A stretch of DNA of 64,000 bases, taken from Limisphaera sp049537155 (GTDB taxonomy: Bacteria > Verrucomicrobiota > Verrucomicrobiia > Limisphaerales > Limisphaeraceae). Each line of letters begins with the position of its first letter. The first letter of the stretch is position 1. The position numbers and the translations under genes were made by a program. Shown piece by piece: positions 25,636 to 40,219 of the stretch. The stretch covers positions 1 through 64,000 of the forward strand of contig NZ_JBMVQZ010000013.1 in NCBI RefSeq assembly GCF_049537155.1, in the 5' to 3' direction. The notes under the pieces were generated by a model, which saw only the letters and a list, made by a program, of their open reading frames with translations, was not told where the DNA came from and made no database searches.

Positions 25636-27465
25636 TCAATCCCCGGATGCGAGTCGGGCGAGAAACGCGCCGGGCCCGGCCGCGAACGTGTCGCGGCATG
25701 CCTCGCTGCAGAAGGCCACCAGACGTCCGTCGTGCGCGACGGTGATGTCCTTCCGCGCCGGCCTGCCCGACACCGGACAGAGTGGGTTGGAGGGGGGTTG
25801 GGCCAGTTGGCCGGGGGGCGGTTGAGCCAGTTGGGCCAGACGAGCGGTGAACCGGGTCGGTTCCCTGCGAAACGTTTCGCGGCAGTCGTCACAACAGAAG
25901 GCGACCAGCCTGTCTTCGTGCCAGAGGGTGCGCTTCGGATCGGCCAGTTTGTCCGACACCGGGCAAATCGTGTTGATGGGAACGCCCGTCACCGGTTCCC
26001 CACCCCCGGTTGGTGCACCGAGTTCGATGGACAAGCTGCGGGTCCCTGCCGCTGCGGCGGTGCGGTCCTCTGTCCCTGTGGGGTCTGCGGCCTGTGCGAG
26101 CAGGCGTGCCACGGCGTCGGACGTCACTTCTGTCTTCCACAGGTAGAGGTGTTGCAGTCGGGGCAGGCGGAGCAGGCCGGCGACGCCGGTCGCGGTCACG
26201 GCGGTGCCGTAGAGATTGAGCGATGTCAGTTCTGTCAGGCCGCGCAATTCGGCCAGGCCGGCGTCGGTGACGCGGGTGCGGTCGAGGCGGAGCCGTTCCA
26301 GGTGGGGCGCACCCCGGAGATGGCGGAGGCCGGCGTCCGTGACCGCCGTGCCGCCCAGGTCGAGCCACCGGATGCGCGGACCGCAGAGGGCGATCAGCCG
26401 CTCCAGTGCAGCGTCGTCGAAACGGGGCCCGGCCGGTGCGGCGTTGACCTGCAGCCAGGGTTCAGTCGCGGCCAGGGCGGCGATGGCGACACCCGGCCGG
26501 TCGAGTTCGGCATGGATCTGCTCCGGCCCCGGCATCCTGTAAGGATCGGGCGTTTGTGCGGAGGGCGGTTGCGGGGCGTTGGAGGCAGGGGCGGAACCGG
26601 TCGGCGTCGGAAGGGCGCGCAACCGTTCCAGGAGGTGTGTCGGCGGGGTCAGTTCTGCGAGGGTGCGATTGGTGGGGGCACCCTGGGCGATCCACCAGGC
26701 CAGCAGTTCTAGGTCTGCGGGGTCGGGTTGGGGTTTGCCCTCCGGGGGCATGTGTTCGTCGTGATCGAGCGGCAGGCGCATGCGTTTGAGCAGGAGACTG
26801 GCCTCGGGCCGGCCCGGTTCGATGGCCGGGCCGGAATCGCCGCCGATCCAGAGGCCGGCCGCGTGGTCCAGACGCAGGCCTCCCTTGGCCTTTTCGCTTC
26901 CGTGGCAGCTGATGCAGTACCGATCGAACACCGGCTGGATCCCGTGTTGGTAGAGATCGAACGCAGCCGGGTCGAGCGGCACCGGTCCGGTCGCGGGCCC
27001 GGCACCGGTCCTGCCTCCGAGCAGCGGTTTGAGCCAGGAAGGAGCGTGTTGGGCGAGATAATCGCGGCCGTGGGTGAGCGACCCGCCGTAGTGTCCGGCA
27101 GGGACCAGCGCAAGCGCGCACACCACCAGCAGGAACCGGTACCAACCGGACCGGCGGAAGGCATGCGCCACCGCCATGAGCACGGCCAGCACCGCCACCG
27201 CCAGCCCGGTGAGGCGGTGAAGTCGCAGCAGCCCCGCATCGTATCCTCCGGCGCCGGCCAACAACCAACCGCACAGCGCGGCCGCCAGCGTGGAGGGGAC
27301 CAGCAGGATCAGCAACGGGCCTGCCGCGGCGCGGACCACGGCCTTTCGCGGGCGCAACGCGGCCACGATTTCCAGAAACAGCAGGCCCAGCACCAGCCCG
27401 ATGGGCAGATGAACCAGCACGGGATGCCATCGGCCCAGAAAGAGGGTCCAATCCACCGTGTCCAT
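25636..27465 (-). CDS. DUF2231 / planctomycete cytochrome c / LRR / double YHS-like fusion protein
   Basis: The 609-residue protein fuses four parts. Residues 1-140 are four membrane helices of the DUF2231 type (HPVLVHLPIGLVLGLLF). A planctomycete-type cytochrome c domain follows, with heme site CISCH at 184-188 and a late MPPEGKPQP Met ligand. Leucine-rich repeats lie at about 340-455 (TDAGLRHLRGAPHLERLRL). The tail has two YHS-like CPVS...FC..C modules, at about 500-545 and 565-609, typical of metal binding. It ends 9 bp after the DUF1501 gene starts the preceding position in the operon. It probably links electron flow at the membrane to an extracytoplasmic enzyme. Confidence 0.8.
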   Translation of the reverse strand: MDTVDWTLFLGRWHPVLVHLPIGLVLGLLFLEIVAALRPRKAVVRAAAGPLLILLVPSTLAAALCGWLLAGAGGYDAGLLRLHRLTGLAVAVLAVLMAVAHAFRRSGWYRFLLVVCALALVPAGHYGGSLTHGRDYLAQHAPSWLKPLLGGRTGAGPATGPVPLDPAAFDLYQHGIQPVFDRYCISCHGSEKAKGGLRLDHAAGLWIGGDSGPAIEPGRPEASLLLKRMRLPLDHDEHMPPEGKPQPDPADLELLAWWIAQGAPTNRTLAELTPPTHLLERLRALPTPTGSAPASNAPQPPSAQTPDPYRMPGPEQIHAELDRPGVAIAALAATEPWLQVNAAPAGPRFDDAALERLIALCGPRIRWLDLGGTAVTDAGLRHLRGAPHLERLRLDRTRVTDAGLAELRGLTELTSLNLYGTAVTATGVAGLLRLPRLQHLYLWKTEVTSDAVARLLAQAADPTGTEDRTAAAAGTRSLSIELGAPTGGGEPVTGVPINTICPVSDKLADPKRTLWHEDRLVAFCCDDCRETFRREPTRFTARLAQLAQPPPGQLAQPPSNPLCPVSGRPARKDITVAHDGRLVAFCSEACRDTFAAGPGAFLARLASGD

Positions 27466-27474
27466 GCCACACTT

Positions 27475-28944
<1,470 letters not shown>

Positions 28945-28981
28945 GGTCGGGTGAGGCGATGGAGTTGCCGGTGAACTGGTG

Positions 28982-31900
28982 TCAGTTCTTCGTGAGGAAC
29001 TCGTCCAAGTTGAGCAGCAGGTTGGCCACCAGCGTGTAGGCGGCCAGGTCCGTGGCAGGAATATCCTCCGGCGCGGGTGATTCACCCACGCGCATGAGTG
29101 CCCGTGCGGCTTCCGGCTCGTTCTGATATCGTGCGCGTTGCCGGCCGAGGTTTTCCTCCAGGATCGCCGCCTCTTCCGGCGAGGGTTCGCGCCCGGTCAC
29201 GAGCCGGAATCCGTGCCGCAGCCGGGCGGGGTCATTTGAGCCGCCTTCCCGCCACATTCGGGCGGCGAGATGGCGCGACGCCTCGACCACCTGCACGTCG
29301 TTCATCAGCGCCAGGGCCTGCAACGGTGTGGTGGTGCGGTCCCTGCGCACCACGCACTGTTCACGCGAGGGAGCGTCGAACAACACCATGAACGGCGGCG
29401 GCGCCGTGCGTTTCCAGAAGGTGTACAGGCTGCGACGGTAGAGCGCGGCCCCGTGATCCTGCTCGTAACGTGCGGTGTTGCTGGTGGTATAACCCACGGC
29501 TTCCCAGATCCCGGGCGGCTGGTAGGGCCGCACACCCCGGCCGCCCATCTGGAAGTTCAACAGGCCGCTGACGAAGAGGACACTGTCGCGCACCACCTCG
29601 GCGTCCAGCCGGTGACGCGGTCCCCGGGCCAGCAACCGGTTCTCCGGATCGCGTTCCAGCAACTCGGGCGTCACCCGCGAGCTCTGGCGGTAAGTAGAGG
29701 AGGTCACCAGCAGCCGGAGCAGCCGTTTGACGTCCCAGCCGCTCTCCCGAAATTCCACGGCCAACCAGTCCAGCAGCTCCGGATGTGACGGCCATTCACC
29801 GCGCAGGCCGAAGTCTTCGCTGGTTCGCACCAATCCGATGCCGAAGAGTTGCTGCCAGAACCGGTTCACCGTCACGCGCGCCGTCAGCGGGTGTTCCGGG
29901 CTGACGAGCCACCGGGCAAAGGTGAGGCGGTTGGTCTTTTCCGCCGGGGGCAGCGGTGGAAGGATGGCCGGCACGCCCGGACCCACCGGTTCGCCCGGTC
30001 GGTCATACTGACCGCGGATGAGCACGTGGGCCGGACGTGGCACCTCGAGTTCACGCGCGATCAGCGTGCCGGGGATCTGCTTCTCCAGCTCGGCCTTTTG
30101 CTCTTGTACCTCGGCGAGTTGGCGGCGCAACTGCGCCAGTTCCTCGTCTCCTTCATACACCCGGTCCAGGTAATGCGCGCGGACGCGGTCCTGTTCCGTC
30201 TGGGGAAGTTCGGACCAGGGCCGGTCGAGGAGCTTGCGCAATGCCTCCGGCAGTTTGGATTCGCGCGCCCGGGCCCGTTCTCCTTCCCACCACGCCTGCA
30301 GCGAGCGGGCCGGGTCGCGTGCGGGGTCATGAACCGTCACCGCACCGGCGGCATCCCACCAGGCGCGCCCGTCGAACTGGGTGAAGGCAAGGCCGGTGAT
30401 CCGTGCTCCGGCTGTCAGGCCCAGCTCGGAAGCGGGCACTTCGAGTCGCACCCAGCGCCCTGTCGGGGGCAGGTCACCGCGTTGAAGTTTCTCGGTCGTG
30501 CCGGAGCGACCGTAGGGGATGGCGCCCGGATCTCCCCAGTTGGCGCGTTTGGACCACTGACCGTCCACGTGGAACTGCAGCATGACGGCCCGGGGCGGCG
30601 CCTTCGGATCCAGGTAAACATGTGCGAACAGGATGGTGTCGGCACCCAGTGCCAGCGGCCGATTGCAGGTCGGGAAATACGTCTGGTGCAATCCCGACCC
30701 TTCCCTCAGCAGACTGCGCCGGCCGCGGTGGACCGGTCCGTCTCCGGCGCTGACCCAGCGATGCGGCAGGTTGCCCTCGTTGACCCGCGGTTCCGCCCCC
30801 GGCGGGAACTCGTCGTCCACCCACAAAATCTCGGTTGGCACCGGTCGGGGCGGTTCGGGTGACAGTGCCGGGTCCTCATAGACGAGCTGCGCGGCCCGCC
30901 GGGCCAGCGCGGTTTCGAGATCCGTCTGTTGTCGTGTCAGTTCCGTCAAACGCCGTTCCTGCGCGGGCGTGGGCAGGGGCAGCGAGGGCGGCGGCAGCAG
31001 GGCGTTCCCGTCCATCGCGTTTTCGGCCAGGTTGTTGAAAATGGCGAAGAGCTGGTAGAACTCCTTCTGGGTGATCGGATCGATCTTGTGATCGTGACAG
31101 GCGGCGCACCCCAGCGTGAGGCCCATCCAAACCGTGCCCACCGTCTCGACGCGGTCCACCGCGTAACGCACGCGAAACTCCTCTTCGATCGCCCCGCCTT
31201 CACTGGTGGTGACGTTGCATCGGTTGAATCCACTGGCGATGAGCTGGTCCCGGCTCGGCTCGGGAAGCAGATCCCCCGCCAGTTGTTCGATGGTGAACCG
31301 GTCGAAGGGCAGGTTGCGATTGAAGGCCGAAACGACCCAGTCGCGGTACGCCCACATGGATCGTTCGTTGTCCAGGTGCAGCCCGTGGGTGTCGCCGTAA
31401 CGGGCCGCGTCCAGCCAGTAATGAGCCATGTGCTCGCCGTATCGCGGCGAGGCCAGGAGCCGGTCCACCAGCCGTTCATATGCGTCGGGCCGCTCATCCC
31501 GAACAAACGCGTCCACTTCCTCCGGTGTGGGCGGCAGGCCGGTCAGATCCAGACTCAGACGCCGGATCAACGTCACCCGGTCCGCCTCCGGCGAGGGCTT
31601 GAGCCCCTCCTTCTCGAGCCGTGCCAGCACGAACCGATCCACCGCGTTGCGCGGCCAATCCGCCTGCCGCACCTCGGGCAACGGCGGGCGGCGGGGCGGT
31701 TCAAAGGCCCAGTGCCGTTCATAGGGCGCACCTTCCGCGATCCATTGCCGGAGCAGGCGGATCTGCGCCGGCGTCAGCGTGTGGCCCGAGTCGGGCGGCG
31801 GCATGCGGTCGGCCGGATCGTTGGCCGTGATTCGGTGCCACAGCTCACTCTCCTCGGGCCGGCCGGGCACCACGGCCGGACGCCCCTTGCGCGCTGCGGT

Positions 31901-32209
31901 GGCGCCTTCGAATGTGTCGAGTCTGAGATCCGCCTTCCGGTGATTCGCATCGAAACCGTGACAGTGGAAACAATGATCGGAGAGGATCGGCCGGATGTCC
32001 CGGTTGAAGCGCACCGAGGCGACGGCGCGCGATGTGGCCAGCAAAGAAAGGGCGATCCATCCCGTCAGAGACAGGCATGGCCACCACCGGCCCTGGGTTC
32101 GAGGACTCACCGGTTCTGTGCGCCGGTCCGTGGCCGGCGCTCTTGTGCCTGTGCCGGCGCCTTCGAACCGCCGTCCACCCGGGCCCGGCTCTTTGAAGGC
32201 ACCGCCCAA
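28982..32209 (-). CDS. PSCyt1 / DUF1549 / DUF1553 protein
   Basis: The 1075-residue product begins with a signal region and a planctomycete cytochrome c domain with heme site CFHCH (80-84) and MPPPDSGHTL. A DUF1549 domain follows (WPRNAVDRFVLARLEKEGL, YGDTHGLHLDNERSMWAYRD), with a CAACHDHKIDP motif near residue 370. A beta-sandwich-like insertion of about 200 residues (VDDEFPPGAEPRV, SLLREGSGLHQTYF) precedes DUF1553 (NRFWQQLFGIGLVRTSEDFG, GPRHRLDAEVVRDSVLFVSG). The family is exported and presumed to act with DUF1501 proteins. The start may be a GTG at 32110, giving a shorter signal peptide. Confidence 0.86.
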   Translation of the reverse strand: MGGAFKEPGPGGRRFEGAGTGTRAPATDRRTEPVSPRTQGRWWPCLSLTGWIALSLLATSRAVASVRFNRDIRPILSDHCFHCHGFDANHRKADLRLDTFEGATAARKGRPAVVPGRPEESELWHRITANDPADRMPPPDSGHTLTPAQIRLLRQWIAEGAPYERHWAFEPPRRPPLPEVRQADWPRNAVDRFVLARLEKEGLKPSPEADRVTLIRRLSLDLTGLPPTPEEVDAFVRDERPDAYERLVDRLLASPRYGEHMAHYWLDAARYGDTHGLHLDNERSMWAYRDWVVSAFNRNLPFDRFTIEQLAGDLLPEPSRDQLIASGFNRCNVTTSEGGAIEEEFRVRYAVDRVETVGTVWMGLTLGCAACHDHKIDPITQKEFYQLFAIFNNLAENAMDGNALLPPPSLPLPTPAQERRLTELTRQQTDLETALARRAAQLVYEDPALSPEPPRPVPTEILWVDDEFPPGAEPRVNEGNLPHRWVSAGDGPVHRGRRSLLREGSGLHQTYFPTCNRPLALGADTILFAHVYLDPKAPPRAVMLQFHVDGQWSKRANWGDPGAIPYGRSGTTEKLQRGDLPPTGRWVRLEVPASELGLTAGARITGLAFTQFDGRAWWDAAGAVTVHDPARDPARSLQAWWEGERARARESKLPEALRKLLDRPWSELPQTEQDRVRAHYLDRVYEGDEELAQLRRQLAEVQEQKAELEKQIPGTLIARELEVPRPAHVLIRGQYDRPGEPVGPGVPAILPPLPPAEKTNRLTFARWLVSPEHPLTARVTVNRFWQQLFGIGLVRTSEDFGLRGEWPSHPELLDWLAVEFRESGWDVKRLLRLLVTSSTYRQSSRVTPELLERDPENRLLARGPRHRLDAEVVRDSVLFVSGLLNFQMGGRGVRPYQPPGIWEAVGYTTSNTARYEQDHGAALYRRSLYTFWKRTAPPPFMVLFDAPSREQCVVRRDRTTTPLQALALMNDVQVVEASRHLAARMWREGGSNDPARLRHGFRLVTGREPSPEEAAILEENLGRQRARYQNEPEAARALMRVGESPAPEDIPATDLAAYTLVANLLLNLDEFLTKN

Positions 32210-32329
32210 CAGGCAGGTTCATGCCAAACATAAGCCGCCACCCGCGCGGGTCAACGCTTTTGGCGGGGACGGGCGAACGGGACAAACCCGGCCTGCTGGC
32301 GGACTGGGGTGCGGCCTGCGGGCGGCGCG

Positions 32330-33820
32330 TCAGGGTCGGGGGTGCGGCGCCGGTTCGGGTGCCTCCTCAAAGATCGAATGCCGATCCATTTCGAGCCAGT
32401 GTCGCAGGGCTGCGGCCCGGACGGCCTCGAAATAGGAGGGTGTCAGACCTCCGTGTTCCCGAAGCAGCTCGTCCAGCTCCCGCTGGATCGCCTCCGCAAG
32501 ATCGGGCCGCAGTCGCAGCCGCAACCGGCGTCCCTCATGAATAAAGACGGCCTCGCAACGCGGCTCATCGGTGTCGGCCACCCGGATCGTGCCCCGACCG
32601 AGGCTGGCCCCCGTGGCCACCTGCAGACCGTCATTCACGCAGCTCAAGGGCGGGCGCAATCCGGCGTAACTTTCGACCTGCAGCGCGTCCCGCCCCACGC
32701 CCCATCGTTCGCGGGCGTGCAAACCCATCTTGGCCCCCAGGATGGACCAGGTGCCGAGGTGGCGGTGCAACTCCGACGTCAGCACCACCAGCCTCCATTC
32801 TTCCCACCCGTGCCTCTGCTGAATGGCGCGGGCCAACTGCCGCACGTCGGGCCGCAGAAACTCGTCGGCTGTTGGGAACCGGCTCCAGATCACCGTCTGG
32901 TGCAACGGCGCTTCCCCCGCCACACGGGCCACGGTTGCGGGCACCGCTTCGGGTGTTTTCGGCCTGACGATCCGCCACCGCGGTCGGCCGGGGCACGGCG
33001 AACTTTCGAACTCTTCGGGCGCGAGCAGCCAGAGTGCAACCAGGTCATCCCAGAACCGCAGGTGACCCGAACCCGCCAACCCGGCACCGTGTCCCTCCCC
33101 GAACAACGCCTGAATGAGCCGGCCGTAGGGTGTGCGATCCTGCCCCACCTCCACGACCCAGGCCGCGGTCATCGCGGGCGGCTCCACCCCGTCCGGGTAA
33201 CCCACGGCCAGCACGGCCAACCCGGACGCGCACACGATCTGCACCGCTCCGGTGTCCCACCGGGCGTTCCAATCGGCAGCCGCAGCATCGGGGACCGTGC
33301 CGAACCAGACCACCGATTCGATTCGCCCGGCTGCCGAGGGATCCCGCACCAGCAGGCTCGCCAGGGTCGTGAGCGGCCCGGTGCAGACGTAAAGGACACG
33401 TTCGTCGGCCCGATCGCGCACGTTCCGCCAGACGGTGTCGAAATCCGGAAACCCGTTGATCGGAACCGGGGCCGGCCCCAGCCTTTCCCAGGCCAGCCCG
33501 GTTGCATGGGAGCGAAAGGGCGGAGCCGGGCGCGCGACCGCGGATCCGACGGCCACCGGAACATCGGTCCGACCGAACAAGCGCAGCAAACGGGCCGCGT
33601 TGGTGGCGCCGACGTCCGCAGCGCAGGCTCCCTCCGTGGCCACCACTGCCAGCAACTCGAACTCCGGATCGCTCAAAAGCAACCCCAGGGCACGCGCATC
33701 GTCCCCGGCCCAGTCACCGTCGAAGACAACCGGCCGGGCGGTGTGGCCATGCGCCGGGGCGATGGCCACAAACAGCACGAGCACCAGACACCCCGCCGCG
33801 ATGGGCCGCGGGGTTTTCAT
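32330..33820 (-). CDS. Secreted nucleoside hydrolase-FmdE fusion protein
   Basis: The 496-residue product starts with a signal peptide (MKTPRPIAAGCLVLVLFVA). A nucleoside hydrolase-like domain follows, with the calcium-binding DxDxxxDD motif seen as DGDWAGDD and segments such as VVATEGACAADVGATNA and VLYVCTGPLTTLASLL. The last ~150 residues fit an FmdE-type domain (ELHRHLGTWSILGAKMG, SCVNDGLQVATGASLGRGTI, LRLRLRPD). In archaea FmdE belongs to formylmethanofuran dehydrogenase; in bacteria its role is unclear. The ATG at 33820 begins the signal peptide. The preceding gene is 143 bp away and the next 120 bp, so it may be transcribed on its own. Confidence 0.75.
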   Translation of the reverse strand: MKTPRPIAAGCLVLVLFVAIAPAHGHTARPVVFDGDWAGDDARALGLLLSDPEFELLAVVATEGACAADVGATNAARLLRLFGRTDVPVAVGSAVARPAPPFRSHATGLAWERLGPAPVPINGFPDFDTVWRNVRDRADERVLYVCTGPLTTLASLLVRDPSAAGRIESVVWFGTVPDAAAADWNARWDTGAVQIVCASGLAVLAVGYPDGVEPPAMTAAWVVEVGQDRTPYGRLIQALFGEGHGAGLAGSGHLRFWDDLVALWLLAPEEFESSPCPGRPRWRIVRPKTPEAVPATVARVAGEAPLHQTVIWSRFPTADEFLRPDVRQLARAIQQRHGWEEWRLVVLTSELHRHLGTWSILGAKMGLHARERWGVGRDALQVESYAGLRPPLSCVNDGLQVATGASLGRGTIRVADTDEPRCEAVFIHEGRRLRLRLRPDLAEAIQRELDELLREHGGLTPSYFEAVRAAALRHWLEMDRHSIFEEAPEPAPHPRP

Positions 33821-33963
33821 GGCTGTGAGGAACCTCCAGAGTGCGGCGCGGAAAATGCCAAACGCGACGCGTTCCCGCGTTTGGCTCCCATCGCGGGGAT
33901 GCGCGTCGGCCGCAGAAGTGTGCAGGACGCCACCGCTTTCCGGGAATGATCGTCGGGTGGTTC

Positions 33964-34698
33964 TCATGGGGAACTGTAGGACCGGCCTTCCCGGTCTGCG
34001 TACCGGACGATCACGCCGCCACCGCCGACGCGCTGGTACCAGCTGGCAGCCGCCAGGGGCGCGTGCGTGTGCTGGGATTCGGGACTGCGCGGCCGGGGCC
34101 CCATGCTCCAGAGCACCCAGCGCACCGGCGCGGTGCGGGGATCGGAAACGTACCGACCGCGATCGGCCCGGTTCCGTGGAAAATCATCCGGCACCCAGAG
34201 GGCGTAATGGCCCGCCGGACTCCCGTTGAGCAGTTGCGGACCGGGAGCGGCGTATTTGTAGGTGTGCCCGCGGTGAAAAGGATCTTCCAGGAACGAATCC
34301 ATGCCCGGCCGGTCGCTGCGCGGCAGGTAGCCGTCGCGGGCAAGCTCGACGGGCAACTGGCACCAGTGCTCTGCCAGGTCGCTGTTGCAATTGACCCGCA
34401 CGGGCGGGACCCGGCCGTCGTGATCTTCCGCATACATCTCGAGGGCCAGTCCCAGAGCCTGCAGTTCCATGCAGACCCGTGCCACCATCGCCTTCTCTCG
34501 GGCCCGGCCCATGGCCGGTAGCAGCAGTCCGGCCAGTACGCCCAGGATCCCCACCACCACCAACAGCTCGATCAAGGTGAATCCCACGCCGTGGCCGGGG
34601 CCCGCTGCGAGGATCCGCGGGGGACCGCCGGGTCGGCCCGGGCGATCAAGGGCTGCCGCCGTTTTGAATGGCCGGCAGATGGGGCGATCCACGTTCAT
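33964..34698 (-). CDS. Type II secretion/type IV pilin-like pseudopilin
   Basis: The 244-residue product has the class III prepilin signal GFTLIELLVVVGILGVL, starting about residue 41 after an unusually long, Pro/Arg-rich leader. The hydrophobic helix is followed by GLLLPAMGRAREKA and an acidic domain holding MYAEDHDGRVPPV, as in verrucomicrobial pseudopilins. The ATG at 34698 overlaps the TGA of the preceding gene by 4 bp (ATGA), so the pair is co-translated. It may be secreted or assembled; no pilus machinery lies nearby. Confidence 0.8.
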   Translation of the reverse strand: MNVDRPICRPFKTAAALDRPGRPGGPPRILAAGPGHGVGFTLIELLVVVGILGVLAGLLLPAMGRAREKAMVARVCMELQALGLALEMYAEDHDGRVPPVRVNCNSDLAEHWCQLPVELARDGYLPRSDRPGMDSFLEDPFHRGHTYKYAAPGPQLLNGSPAGHYALWVPDDFPRNRADRGRYVSDPRTAPVRWVLWSMGPRPRSPESQHTHAPLAAASWYQRVGGGGVIVRYADREGRSYSSP

Positions 34699-35924
34699 GG
34701 CTGGCGGAGGCGGAAATATCGCTGATGTTCCTCCGGCGGCAGGATGACCAAACGGCGGCCGTCGGATCGGATGGCGGTGCGGTTGACGGGGGTCCAAACC
34801 GGATCGGACAGGCTCGCTGAAGATTCCAAAACGTAGTCCGTCCCGTTGTCGGCCCAGTGCACCACAACCGGCCTGCCGATCTCGATCTCCGGCGGCGGCA
34901 GGATGATCTGCTGCACGATCAGTTCGTAGCCGTTGGTGCCCTGGAGGCCGGAACCCGATTCCTGGTTGAGGATGCCGATGGCATCGAAAACTCCCGTGGG
35001 CACGGGGCCCAGACTGTAGCGTGGGTGCCGCAGGGTGAAGTATCGTCCCGCACCGTCGGTGACGGTGCAACGTCGATCGCCCCAGGGCAGGCTGGGATTC
35101 CAACCGTTGGTGCCGTAAAAGCGTGCTCCCAGTCGGTTCGTGAGCGTGGGATCCGTGGCCATTCGCAGTCCCGGGATGCGGACCCGCATTCCCTGCCAAT
35201 GTTCGCAGCCGGTGGACCGCGTCGGATCGAAGATCTCTTCGCTCGTGTCGGGATCGCCGTCATCCACGCGCACCAGTTCGGACAGCGGCACCCACTCCGG
35301 CTCCGGCAGCCCGTAACCCGCCTGCAAGAGCCGGAAGGAAAAGTCGTACTGGGGATCGATGCTGTGTCCCTCGTTGATGTTCCTCTTGCCGCCATAGAAA
35401 AGGGATTGGTTCACGGTGACCTCCACCAGATCCCCGGCGCGGAACCGATGACCGGTCTCGGGGTCGTGCTCCAGCCGCAGGATCTCGGCCACCCAGGCCC
35501 GGTTGGTGTAGCTGAGGTCGCTGTTTCGGATCCAGGGCAGGTTGCCGTAGTTCTGTCCCATCCAGCAGGCGGTGCCGCCGCGATCTTCGGGGTCCACCGC
35601 CTGCAGGAAGACCTGCCATTGCCCGCCGAGCTGGCCTGCATGGGCGCCGTTGTCCCAGGGCAGGAACGCCGGCTGCGGATCCAGCAGATCCTCCGGATTG
35701 TTGAGCCACACCCCGCGCAACCGGAACGGGAACGATCCCGTCCATGCGCTGGTACCGTCCTCGTTGACGGCCTGCAACCGGGCATGCGTCTCGAACGGTT
35801 GCGCGTTGACCCGGCCCGGAAGGATCGTGACCAGGGCGACCCAGAGGATGAACCCGACCGCGCCGGAGGGGGCGGGCCGGAGGGCGCCGCCGCCCGGATG
35901 CCGTGCCTGCGGGGGTTGATTCAT
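34695..35924 (-). CDS. Secreted protein with C-terminal YFRLR domain
   Basis: I do not recognise a catalytic domain in this 409-residue product. It has a signal peptide (hydrophobic VGFILWVALVTILPG, likely cut after VNA) and ends in a short C-terminal beta domain (VLESSASLSDPVWTPV, RYFRLRQP) shared with the 57.4-kb protein and common in Verrucomicrobiota. The ATG at 35924 is one of three clustered in-frame candidates (also 35945 and 35957); it gives the most compact signal peptide. It is coupled by an ATGA overlap to the pseudopilin gene. Two TTCATACG copies lie at its 5' end. Confidence 0.6.
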   Translation of the reverse strand: MNQPPQARHPGGGALRPAPSGAVGFILWVALVTILPGRVNAQPFETHARLQAVNEDGTSAWTGSFPFRLRGVWLNNPEDLLDPQPAFLPWDNGAHAGQLGGQWQVFLQAVDPEDRGGTACWMGQNYGNLPWIRNSDLSYTNRAWVAEILRLEHDPETGHRFRAGDLVEVTVNQSLFYGGKRNINEGHSIDPQYDFSFRLLQAGYGLPEPEWVPLSELVRVDDGDPDTSEEIFDPTRSTGCEHWQGMRVRIPGLRMATDPTLTNRLGARFYGTNGWNPSLPWGDRRCTVTDGAGRYFTLRHPRYSLGPVPTGVFDAIGILNQESGSGLQGTNGYELIVQQIILPPPEIEIGRPVVVHWADNGTDYVLESSASLSDPVWTPVNRTAIRSDGRRLVILPPEEHQRYFRLRQP

Positions 35925-36002
35925 ACGAACTTGCACAATATTCATACGCACGACCATCCTGGCCCGTTGGTGTGGTAGGAAGCAAGTACAAAATCGTATG
36001 AA
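35920..36002. repeat. Inverted TTCATACGA repeats at the secreted-protein gene
   Basis: TTCATACGA at 35920-35928 and its reverse complement TCGTATGAA at 35994-36002 flank the 5' end of the 34.7-35.9 kb gene, and a further TTCATACG lies at 35941-35948. The spacing suggests a protein-binding site over the promoter region, but the first copies also overlap candidate start codons (ATG of CATACG... on the minus strand), so coincidence is possible. Confidence 0.35.
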
Positions 36003-36360
36003 ACATGTGAGGCGGGGCTGCCCGGGCCGCGGGACCGTCGGGGCTGCGAGTGTCGGAGCGATTCAGGTGTCGGGTGCGGGAGACGTCGGCGGGCAGGGAG
36101 GTTGTCGCGCGTGCACACCGGCGAGAGGGGCACCTTTCGGAAGGGCCGGCACCGTGCGGTTTGCACAGGTTTGGTCGCTGGTGTTGGTGGGATCCGCTGC
36201 CTGCCGGGCGGCATTCTCCGGCCGGAGGCTGCGCCGCTGCGGCCGCCGGGGGCGCGGGGAACAACGGAGACTGCACGGCCGGACCGGTTGTGCGTCGCGC
36301 TTGCGAGCCGAGCCGGAGGGCCCTCGCCGCGAGGGCCGGGATTCAAGGGACACGAGGGGG
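35958..36360. other. Intergenic stretch with one stem-loop
   Basis: No credible gene is present. Besides the TTCATACGA repeat at its edge, a stem-loop lies at 36319-36337 (GGCCCTCG / CGAGGGCC, 3-base loop) just downstream of the hybrid kinase stop on the minus strand. It lacks a T-run, so termination is uncertain. Confidence 0.45.
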
Positions 36361-40089
<3,729 letters not shown>

Positions 40090-40219
40090 GGTTCATCGAG
40101 TGGTTGAGGGACGAAAACGGGATGCGTGGCGAGTGCCCGGCTCGACCCGGGGAGGTTGGCCCGGGGGCTGACGGAGGCAGGTGCGGAGGGTTTCAGACCA
40201 TGGCCGGGGCAGCATGGCG

